A stretch of 20,770 bases of DNA, from contig AFZH01019792.1 of assembly GCA_048213135.1 (NCBI GenBank), positions 1-20,770 on the forward strand, read 5' to 3'. Within the stretch, counting starts at the first letter, position 1. Each line of letters opens with the position of its first letter. The translations under genes were made by a program, and so were the position numbers. This document shows positions 1 through 8,600 of the stretch, piece after piece. The DNA is from Reclinomonas americana ATCC 50394 (lineage: Eukaryota > Jakobida > Jakobea > Jakobida). Under the pieces are notes generated by a model that searched no databases, was not told where the DNA came from, and worked only from the letters and a program-made list of their open reading frames with translations.

Positions 1-134
1 TTGTAGGCAAGCAAAGCAAAGCCGAGTCCGGATCCGAGAGGTGTCGTCATTTGTGGCGAGGTTTAACAAGGAGAGCTTGTCATGTTGTTGGCGAGGCCCA
101 TATCGGTGATGGCTTGAGCAGGTGGTACGCGCAG

Positions 135-152
135 TTGTTGTTGTTGTTGTTG
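135..152. repeat. (TTG)6 trinucleotide microsatellite
   Basis: Six perfect TTG units (CAA on the minus strand), followed on the minus-strand reading by an in-frame TGA at 153-155. It lies in the possible decayed gene copy. Confidence 0.85.
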
Positions 153-341
153 TCATTGTTGCAGCAGCAGTGACTTCAACACTGTGGCAGCCACTGACCG
201 GCGGCCGCACAGTGAGAAACAAGAGAACAACAAGGGGTCGGCATACTGCTGCGCCGACACCGTGATGTTGTTGCTCGTAAGCGAGAACAGACTACCCTTC
301 TTCCGAGTATGTCTGGGTTCCTCCGCAGCGCTGCACCTCAA
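153..341 (-). pseudogene. Possible decayed third copy of the 66-aa gene family
   Basis: Read on the minus strand, one open frame contains SNNITVSAQQYADP, which matches the spacing of SADNMTASSQQYGVP in exon 3 of the gene at 1087-1598. Beyond a CACAG acceptor-like site the sequence reads V-L-K-S-L and then reaches a stop after a few residues, compared with V-L-G-S-L at the start of exon 4 in the same paralog. The order and spacing fit an exon 3 / exon 4 pair. However, the conserved C-terminal SQNTQDFMAENGI is absent, no good exon 3 donor is seen, and exons 1 and 2 were not found to the right. It may be a degenerate copy or a chance resemblance. Confidence 0.25.
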
Positions 342-445
342 CTGTTCCGAAAAACTCTCTGGTAGTCAATCAAGAGGGGGATTCTGGTTCACTCATGATC
401 ACGGTAGTTCTCCACTGGCAAGAGTGAACAATTGCAAAGACTCTC

Positions 446-989
446 TCAGATGCCATTCTCCGCCATGAAGTCCTGCGTGTTCTGCGAAAGGTTTTGCAGA
501 GAAGCCATGCCTGCACCAGCAAGAAGTTCACGATGATCAGCGTCCAGATGATTGTGCATGTGGGAATGGCATTGCGGCTCACCATCTGCGCCAAACCCAC
601 TTACGCCATACTGCTGCGAGGCTGCGCTGAAGTTGTCGGCACCATTCACCAGACCAGGCAACACCGAGTAGCTGCGACCGCAGACGGAGAGAGGAGAGAG
701 TCGGTGTCGGTGCGTGAGCGAGACAGCGGACGTGACGTCGAGTGGTCAGCGAAACCCACGCAACTGGCCACCGAGAGGACCCTACAAACACACACCCGCA
801 TCCACACACAGCGAGAGAGAGAGAGAGCGAGAGAGTGAGTGAGAGAGAGTCGGCTTGCCGATCTTGAAGCAAAGTTAACCAGGTTTTGATCGAACACTGA
901 CTTGGCACACACACATACACACTCATAAACAAGAAGTGCTGCTTCGTAAGTGCACGCACAACAGGGTCAATCAGCGCGGGGACGTTCAT
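446..989 (-). CDS. Unrecognised 66-aa protein, tandem copy A
   Basis: I do not recognise the family. On the minus strand four exons join in frame: 960-989 (ATG at 989), 765-781, 583-671 and 446-510 (TGA at 446-448), lengths 30, 17, 89 and 65 nt. The introns are 178, 93 and 72 nt with donors GTGCGT, GTTGCG and GTGAGC. The product starts MNVPALIDPV, then GPLGGHYSVLPG, a central ADN..SAASQQYG segment rich in Gly/Ala/Ser, and ends SLQNLSQNTQDFMAENGI. There is no signal peptide, membrane segment or Cys/His cluster. The strongest support is the next gene to the right, which has exactly the same exon lengths, phases and start, and 53 of 66 identical residues; intron sequence is not conserved. GA and CA microsatellites fill the introns. 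Only about 97 bp separate its ATG from the stop of copy B. Confidence 0.78.
813..848. repeat. GA-rich microsatellite in intron 1 of copy A
   Basis: An imperfect (GA)n run with interspersed GC/GT units lies within the first intron of the small gene at 446-989. A CA-rich stretch occurs in the same intron near 906-924. The paralog has a comparable GA run near 1314-1345 in its intron 2. Confidence 0.8.
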
Positions 990-1086
990 CGTATCGTATC
1001 GTGTAGTGATTGAGTGCAGTCATCAGTCTGTTGGTGTTTCATTCACTGCGCAGCACGGCGCGCTGCTGCATCGTAGATAAAGACTC

Positions 1087-1598
1087 TCAGATGCCATTCT
1101 CCGCCATGAAGTCCTGCGTGTTCTGCGAAATGGTCTGCAGAGAGCCCAACACTGCCAACAAAACGCATGACTAATCAGATAACACATCGATGCGATGTTG
1201 ACAGAGGCTCTTCGCTCACCATCCGAGCCGTATCCGGGCACACCATACTGCTGAGAGGAAGCGGTCATGTTGTCGGCACTGTTCACCATGCCAGGCAACA
1301 CCGAGTAGCTGCAACAGAGAGAGACAGAGAGAGAGAGAGAGAGTGATTGTATGAGAGAGATATAATGATTGGCTGTGCGTTGAGCAAAGCGTGTGTGCAC
1401 GCAACTGGCCACCCAGAGGGCCCTGTACACGAGAGATGGAGAGAAAGAGAGTGAGTGAGAACATGAATCTGACTGTTCTCAGGCTTGATTGTTCGCAGCG
1501 AAAACATTGACCCCCATGAACGCGCACACACACATACACAACACACAGCATACGCTTAGAGTACGCACAACGGGGTCAATCAGCGCGGGAACGTTCAT
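1087..1598 (-). CDS. Unrecognised 66-aa protein, tandem copy B
   Basis: This is a paralog of the gene at 446-989, on the same strand and upstream of it. Exons are 1569-1598 (ATG at 1598), 1406-1422, 1220-1308 and 1087-1151 (TGA at 1087-1089), again 30, 17, 89 and 65 nt; introns are 146, 97 and 68 nt with donors GTGCGT, GTTGCG and GTGAGC. Residues 1-21 and the last 13 (SQNTQDFMAENGI) are identical to copy A; differences cluster in the middle (for example GVPGYGSDVLG against GVSGFGADGMA). Exon 1 differs from copy A at two synonymous bases, as expected under purifying selection. The middle exon of 17 nt is small enough to be missed by gene finders. Function unknown. The start lies in a divergent promoter region shared with the giant plus-strand gene. 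Confidence 0.78.
1314..1345. repeat. GA microsatellite in intron 2 of copy B
   Basis: A near-perfect (GA)n run next to the acceptor of exon 3 of the gene at 1087-1598. On the coding strand it is a (CT)n pyrimidine tract and could serve as the polypyrimidine tract. Confidence 0.85.
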
Positions 1599-1737
1599 GG
1601 CTTTTGATACGTGACAGTGTGTCGGTGTGTGAAGCAGTCCTGCGCGTCCCCATGTCAAAACCTTCCTCCGTGCTGCGCGTGCGGCGTACGTGGCACCTAC
1701 ATTCCCTAGTGCTCTGCTCCCTCTCTTACAGGAGAGC
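1599..1737. promoter_or_regulatory. Divergent promoter region
   Basis: This is the gap between the start codon of the minus-strand small gene at 1598 and the first ATG (1738) of the plus-strand open region that may begin the giant gene. No TATA box or other recognisable element is seen. A pyrimidine-rich CTCTCTTACAG at about 1724-1734 just before ATG 1738 looks like a 3' splice site, so a 5' UTR intron is possible. The call rests on gene orientation only. Confidence 0.35.
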
Positions 1738-2420
1738 ATGGCAGTTATGATTTTCGACGCGCAAGCCGGCATGATCTCGACGTTCACTCCATCGCAGCCT
1801 GTGCACGAATGCAAACCCACACGCCACATCAGACACCCTGTTGCTGCGTTTTACACTTTGTCTTTTCCAAGTGCGCCAACGAAAGAAGCATTCAGTGAGC
1901 GCGAGGATTCCAGCGACGTCGACGTCGATGATATCGAAAAAATCGAAGTCCAACGCATGGCATTTCGTCGCCAATCACACTATAGACTCCGAGTAGTCGC
2001 ACAAGCCTTCTGTACTTGCTCTTTGGCTGCCACGAACAGCGTGTCCGGATCGCGTTCGGATTGGTCGGAGTGTCTCGAACATCGAATCTCTCTCTCTTTC
2101 TGTGCGGAGACACCGATTCTCACAGCACCCTCTGTCGACAATGAACCCACTCGAGTTCCGCTCACTGCACTCCTTCTCCAACTTCTCTCTCTCTCTCTCT
2201 CACACTGCCTGTCTCTCTGCAGCTCTCCTGATACATACCGCATTCCACCGCCCTCACCCGGTGTCTCAGCCTCTCCCTTCCCAACACCAGTGCGTCTCCA
2301 CCTTCAAAGTGTATGTGTGTGTGTGCGCGCGCGACACTCATCCGCTCACTTGCTGTATGTGTGTGCACAGGCACCCATTGATCACTCGTTTCCCCGAAGT
2401 GATAGTGCAAGTGGCAGCGG
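1738..2420 (+). CDS. Probable 5' exons of the giant gene, unresolved
   Basis: An open plus-strand frame starts at ATG 1738 (MAVMIFDAQAGM) and includes, near 1890-1975, a charged acidic stretch (EREDSSDVDVDDIEKIEVQ) that looks like coding rather than spacer sequence. After about 2080 the frame runs into CT and GT microsatellites and is probably intron. Possible short exons near 2233-2310 (ACAG/GCAG acceptor, GTGTATG donor) and 2371-2431 (acceptor CACAG, donor GTGTGTGTG) are open in more than one frame, so I could not choose. The exon at 2602 needs two bases from an upstream exon, so coding sequence must exist upstream. This region most likely supplies the N-terminus of the HEPN-NACHT protein; the exact structure is unknown. 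Confidence 0.3.
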
Positions 2421-2440
2421 GTCTGTCAGTGTGTGTGCGC

Positions 2441-2600
2441 GTGTGTGCCTCTCTCTCCCTCTCCCTCCCTACTCTCTCCCTCCCTCTCCCTCCTCTCTCT
2501 CTCTCTCTGCTTGCTTGTCTAACTCACTGATCTCATCAATCACTCTCTCCCTCTCTCTCCCAACTCCCTCCCCACTCTCTCCCTCTCCCTCTGTCCTGCA
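2441..2600. repeat. Long pyrimidine (CT) tract before an exon
   Basis: About 150 nt of almost pure C and T on the plus strand, mostly CTCTCC and CTCT units with short interruptions around 2520-2545, ending in CTGCAG at 2596-2601. It forms the 3' part of the intron before the exon at 2602 and is far longer than the other pyrimidine tracts in this window. Confidence 0.8.
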
Positions 2601-2601
2601 G

Positions 2602-5600
2602 CTGGCCACACGTGCCTCCACCCGCCCCGGTAGACGACGGAGTTGACCCACAACGGTGATCGCGTTCGTGTTCGAGCGCAGTGATGATCTCCGCTCGTTC
2701 TCACACACACAGGCCACCGAACACAGAAAGTTGCAAAATGCACTGCGCTTGCACCTGGCCACGCTGCAGTCGGCTCTCCGTGTGCTGCGCGCCTACCTCG
2801 AGCAGGCAGTGATCAAATTCCGCCAAGAGGTGCTTCTCGACGACACCGCGCTTCCCGTGCGGATCGATGCGACCTACTTTGTTGATCCGAAACCACTGCC
2901 GCCTGACTTGCAGTGGAGGTACATCTCACTCACACACATTATTCCGAGCCTGATTTTCCCCCGCAGCATGGCTCACGCACTCGCCTCCTTTGCGCAGATA
3001 TCGAGTTGTGCACAAGGCTGACGGCACCGAGTACCGTGTGCGCTCCAAGCTCAAGCAAGCCGAGCAAAAGGCGGCGTGGGAGACGCTGTTCAGGACTGGA
3101 TCTGCGGCCGACCTGGATATCACGGCGGCGAATTATTGCGCGCAGCTCATTGGATATCGACCGGTGAAGGCGTACGCGACCGAGCCGAAAACCACAGACA
3201 AGGCCAAGTTGTGGGACGCCGAGTGCCAGCGGGAGCGTGCAGCTGTGCTGTTGGTGCCCGACAAACCAGCGGTGCGTGCGAGTCTCCTCTTTATCTCACT
3301 CGTTCCCTGCGCTCATGTTTTCTCTCATTGCCCTCTTCCCCCCTTTCCCTTTCCTGTCCACCTCCCCCACAGAGACTGGCGTTTCACTGTGTGCAGCAGA
3401 TCCGCAACGAAATCGTGCACGCCGAGTCCATTGGTCTCACCGACGACCAATTTAACAGCACCATGAACGACCTGGTTCGCAGTGTGCGCGAACTGGCGGC
3501 CTCGTGCAACGTCACTGTCAACTCGCACTGGTACGGTGAAATCGATCGCATCATGCACGGCGATGTGAGCGCCATGCTGTCGGACTTTGACGGCAAGGTC
3601 CGTCGTCTGTGCGACTCGCAACTGGCGAGGTTCGAGGACGCTGTGCAGTGCACATTCGATGTCTCCTGCGCCGCGCCAGATGCTCGCGATCATCGAGCGC
3701 CTGTGACTCATGAGGTGAGCGCTGCTGCTGATGTGTGTGTGTGTGTGCGTGTTTGTTGCATGGGACCTTATGCCGTCATCGAATTTCGCCCGGGCAGGTG
3801 CGCACCTTCTTGGCCAACCAAAAAGCACACGTCATGCTTTTGTTTGGCGCCGCGGGTAGCGGTAAATCACATGTGCTGGCTCGCACCGCGGTGGAGTTGG
3901 CTCGCCGCGTTCTGCACGAGGGCGACACGTCGGAGAGGCTTTCGCAGTGTCGAGTGCCAGTGTACATTCCGCTGCACCTGCTGCAGCTGCCGGCGGATCG
4001 CCTGCGCAGTCAGCTGCTTCCGGAGGCGCTCAAGTTGTACTCCGGCGACTTTTCGGCCAGTGATGTCGATCGTTTGCGCCAACAGCCGCTGCTGCTGCTC
4101 GTCGACGGCTTTGACAGCGCCAACATTGAGGAGCACATTTTTACCAGAGACGGAGTTGCGTTGTGTGTGCTCGAGGTGTGTCATTTTTTTCAAAATCAGC
4201 TGCTGCTGACCCGTCTGCCCGTGGCGCCTGCAGTTGCTGCAGTACCAGAACGTCAAGGTCATCATCGTGTGCCGACCCGAGTATGCGGCTCAACTCGGCA
4301 CCTCCGAGGACGACTACGTGCAAGTGATGTGGCCAACAGCAGTGGCCGGCACGCTCGTACACCAGCAGTGGCTTGTCCAGCGTCTTTTGTTGCCACTTGC
4401 CGACGATGAGTTGGTGTCGGCCATTGACGAGCTGCAGCTCTCCAACGATGATTCGAGTCCAGTGGTGGAGATTGGCGCCAGTGCCATCAGCAAACTGACG
4501 CTGCTGCAAGCGTCGCCGGCACTGTTGGCGCTGTGTCGCCTGCCTGCGCTGTTGACCGAGTGCTTTGCACACATTGCGGCGGCCGCCGTGGACCACTTTC
4601 AAGGGTCGTTTGGTTCGTGGGAACACGTGTGTGGCGTTCTCGCTTCGTGGATGGTGTCGGAGCGGGAGCGCATCATCCAAGCTGGCCAACCCGGTTCGGT
4701 TCCGTCTGTCGACGAGTGCCTCACGTGGGCCAGCCGCTTCGCGCAACTGGTGACCATCAGTCGCGAGTGGGAGATCCACTTTCCACGCGCCGCCCGAGTT
4801 GACGAGGCAGACGCTAATCTGTTGGAGGGTCTGCCAGTTGCTGGCGCTCCCAAGCGCGGCCAACACGCGCTCGCTCTCGGCGGCAGTGCTGAGGTGGACC
4901 GCGAGAGGTCAGCAGGCGACGACGCATCACCGTCGCCGGCTCCTGGCACAATAGCGCCGTGGTCACCGGACATTGGCATGCGCCGCATCATGGACATGAT
5001 GCGCCAATGGGCCTCACGCCGCCTCTTTGTGCCTTTCCTGCTGTGCACATTGCCGGACACCTACTACATGGTTGACCAGGCGTTTACCATGGCCCTGGCC
5101 GGTAACAACATCACGTCTGCTCTGCGCAACTTGGCGCACACCACGCCGCTGGCGTGCTTTGACAGTTTCGTCGCCGTTGTCATGATTTCATTGTGTTCTT
5201 GTCACTTGCTGATTCTTCAACCGCTGGCTACGCAGAGTGGGCTGTGAGTCTTGGCGCAACTCTCACCGACAGCAAGTCGGCACACGCGGCGAGTGTGGCC
5301 GCAAGGTACGTGCCGCGTCTCAAAAAATTGCTTGCTTGTCTACTTTCATGATTCTCATGATTCTCAACTCCCGATTATTGCACAGTCGCAAACGCGAGCT
5401 GTGGTTGCGATTGGACTGCGCCATCAGTCAGGTTGTGCTTCCGGCACTGCGGTTTCACGCAGTACACCGGTATCGTGACTTCAAGAGGCGCACGGCAAGC
5501 GAGTCACCACCTTTCGATTACCGACTGATTGTACCCGACCGAGATCCTGCAGCTCTCTCGGACCATGACTGGAGGTTTGGTCATGTGCTTCTCTTCTTCT

Positions 5601-8600
5601 CCACCCGTGGGCGTTGCACTGGATTCTGACACACAACGACACATCGCAGATACTGGTGGACCGCGTCAGATGATGGCAAGAAATTCAAGTCTTGCCGTCC
5701 ACAGGCCTCTGCCGGTAAATCTCGCGACGTGATCATGGAGCAACTGCGATTGCTCGATGAGGAGGCCAATGCGGATTCCATGGAACTCACCTTCCTGTCG
5801 TCGCTCATCTGCTTCCTTGGTTACCGCTTGCCCAGCCGAGTGGCGGTGCGCCCGGCCGACGAAGCAATCGCGAGTTACTGGGACGACACGATTCATTGTG
5901 ACCGCACTGTGTTGCTGTTGGAGCCAGACGCCGTGGTGGTACGTGTGTGCGAATCGCGGTCTCGTTAGTCAGTCAAAGTCTTCTTTTTTGCTGTGCTTAC
6001 TGTGGACGGCAGAGAGACGCGGTGGCGGGCATGAGAGACATCCGCAACAGTGTGTTCCACGAGGAGCTGTCCACTGCCGAAGCCATGGAGCACGTTTTTG
6101 AGCAATTGGCAAAGTACCTGCGCATCCTCGAGGTGCAGGTGCCCGGTGACGCGGAAAGTCCGCGTTGGTTCGACCGACTGCAGCGGTACCGTTGTGGTGA
6201 GCGCTCCTTCGTCTCTCAGTGGAGCCTCATCATCCACACCGTGCACAACTCACCTGTATGTACGCTGCAGATCCGTTCGACACCTTGGTGCAGTACACCA
6301 CTTTGGAGGCGAAGCTGGCGCAAGTTGTCGAACGACAGTCCTGGCAGTTGCAGCACAATCCGCAGATGCAACGCGAACTGGAGCTGTATGTTCCGTTGGA
6401 GTGTGTGGCATCGAGGCTTGCCGCCGACAAGAGGAGTTTGCAGAACGAGGTGTGTTGTGTGTCGGGCAAGGTCACCGCACACTGTCTTCCTTTCTGTAGT
6501 AACTGTGCATTTTTGTGAACCATTAAGTATTGCCTTTCTAATTCGTGGATGTGCAGTTTGAAACCTTCCTGGCCGATCCAGCGGCACATGTAATGCTCGT
6601 TCTCGGTGACGGCGGCAGCGGCAAGAGTCTGAGCTTGGCGGTGCTGGCCAATCGGATGCTGGCGCAGCACGCAGATGGCACCGCACGCCTGCCGCTGCGT
6701 GTTTCGCTGGCCAGCCTGCAGCAACCGGCCACCAACCTTGTGGCCGAGACTCTCATGCAGCTGCACCCATTCATCAAGGAGGATGACGTGCAGCAGTTGC
6801 GACATTTGCCCCTGCTGCTGCTGTGCGATGGCTATGACGAGTGGCAGCAGGACATGGAACGGCCAACCAATCTCTTTGTCACTAACCAGGTTCGGCCTCC
6901 GAGCCACCGCCACATGCATGCGTCGTCACACTCACCACGCGTTCTCTCATGCAGCTCGCGCTATATGACGACGTCAAAATCATCATCACTTGCCGCAGTG
7001 ACTTTGCCGACGGACTGGTCGGAGGTTACACACATGTGTTCGCGCCACCTGCGTCGCTGGCTCCCGTGCAGGTCGGCGGCGAGAACGGTGAGCAGCTCCA
7101 GCAAGAGCAGCAGCATGCAGTGGCTGACCAGCAGCCCCAATCAAGTCCGATCGAGGGTGACGAGAGGCCGGCACCGGCCGAGTCCTCGTCGCGGGCCTCC
7201 AGCTTGCAGTCTGCGTTTTCCGGTCTTGTGGTGCGACATTTGGTGCCGTTCTCGCCAGCGCAGATCGAGGAATACTTGGTGCACTACATGGCAATGTGCA
7301 CTCGCAACAGCCAGCTGCTGGCCGGTGACGACATGCCTGTCTCAGAGGTCTCCTCCGCTGCTGCGGCACTGTCGTCGCCGCCGTCGCTTTTGTCCAACTC
7401 CCGATCTCCGTGGAGAGTGCTGGACGATCTGCGTGTTGCGCTGGCGGCGCTGCACGGCGCCGATGTGCTCAAGTCGTCGCCGTTCATGCTGTCCACCATG
7501 GTACAAGTGCTGCCGCAGCTGCTGGAGAAGCAAAAGAAGAAAGGCGCGGCCGGTCGACGCCAAGGTGCGCCTGCAGCCACTATTGATGGTCGCGTGGCCA
7601 TGTCGGTACGCGCCGGCCGTCTGCTGCGAGTGGACGTGCTGAACGTGTTCGTGCGCGAGTGGATCGCGCGCGAACGCAATCGCCGGCCGCCCAACCAACG
7701 GCCGAATACGGACCTGTGCTTTACTTTCTTGGAGTCGCTGGCGGCCATGATGCACATTCGCGGAACCACTCGTGCGACGGGTGTCGACTTTCTGCCGTAC
7801 ATGACGGACGCTCTCAGATCCATTCGCGACTGCAGTGCCATTGTGCAACGGCAGGGGACCAGCGCGTGGGCATTCTTGCACCCGTCGCTGCTCGAGTACT
7901 GTCTGGCGCGTCACGCATTTGCGCTGAAGTCGTGGGACCTCGATTACTTTGACACGCTCTCCGGTCACATTGATCTGCGCGCACACGTGCTGAATGTCCA
8001 CTTCATCTCCGAGTTGCGGTACACGAGTCTGACGGCGCAGATTGCGGAGCGCGTGCGCCGCAACGAGCGCATGCAGCAGCGACTGTGGCGAGTGATTGCC
8101 GCCTCGCGAGAAGACGCGTCGCTGGCGACAATTGCCTCGAACTCGGCCACCATTCTGTGTCGAGCGCACGTGTCCTTCTCCGGTCGTATTCTGGACGGTA
8201 TTCGCATTCCGTACGCCGATCTCTCCACTGCCAACTTGCAGCGTGCGAGCTTGGCGAGGTCCGACCTGCGGCATGTGGCATTGGACACGGCGTTTTGCGT
8301 CGACACTGATTTTTCAGAGGCCGACATGACCGATGCCAAGCTGCCGTATCCGTCGCGCATGCGATGCAACCTGGCCGTTCTCTGCTCGGTGGTTGCCCAT
8401 CCGGCTTGGTCGAATCGCGAGGTGGTGATCAGCGGTCACAACAATGGCGACATTGTCATGTGGCACCTGGTTGACGGGCACGAGACGTTCCGGTTGAAGA
8501 ACCCATTCGAATGCAGCGCGCACGCCCTGGCTCTGTCTCCTGATGGCAGCATGCTGGCTGCTGGCGGTGATGTCCCCGGCCACGTTGGCGTGTGGGATTT

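Larger units (their letters stand above)
1..445. other. Left flank with no secure gene
   Basis: No convincing gene is seen here. Both strands have only short open stretches. The minus strand has a short open frame running off the left edge from about position 155, beginning with a poly-Thr run made by the AAC/GTT repeat, with no family resemblance. A minus-strand stretch at about 153-341 resembles exons 3 and 4 of the paralogous genes to the right and is listed separately. No AATAAA is visible on the minus strand downstream of the stop at 446, so the 3' end of that gene is undefined. Confidence 0.5.

Noticed and set aside
579-989. Single unspliced 136-codon minus-strand reading starting MNVPALIDPV
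   Set aside because: It runs through an intron with GA and GT repeats; the spliced four-exon model is supported by the paralog with equal exon lengths.
1690-2646. A single 318-codon plus-strand gene
   Set aside because: Most of the second half is translated CT and GT microsatellite; only the first part (to about 2000) looks coding.
2656-2711. Acceptor at the CACACACAG ending at 2711 for the second HEPN exon
   Set aside because: It breaks the frame with the exon at 2602-2655. The next CACAG (ending 2726) keeps frame and gives a phase 2 intron matching the second module.
6986-8369. Long minus-strand open frames opposite the giant exon
   Set aside because: They show no motif, and the plus strand is a continuous frame with NACHT, pentapeptide and WD40 signatures.
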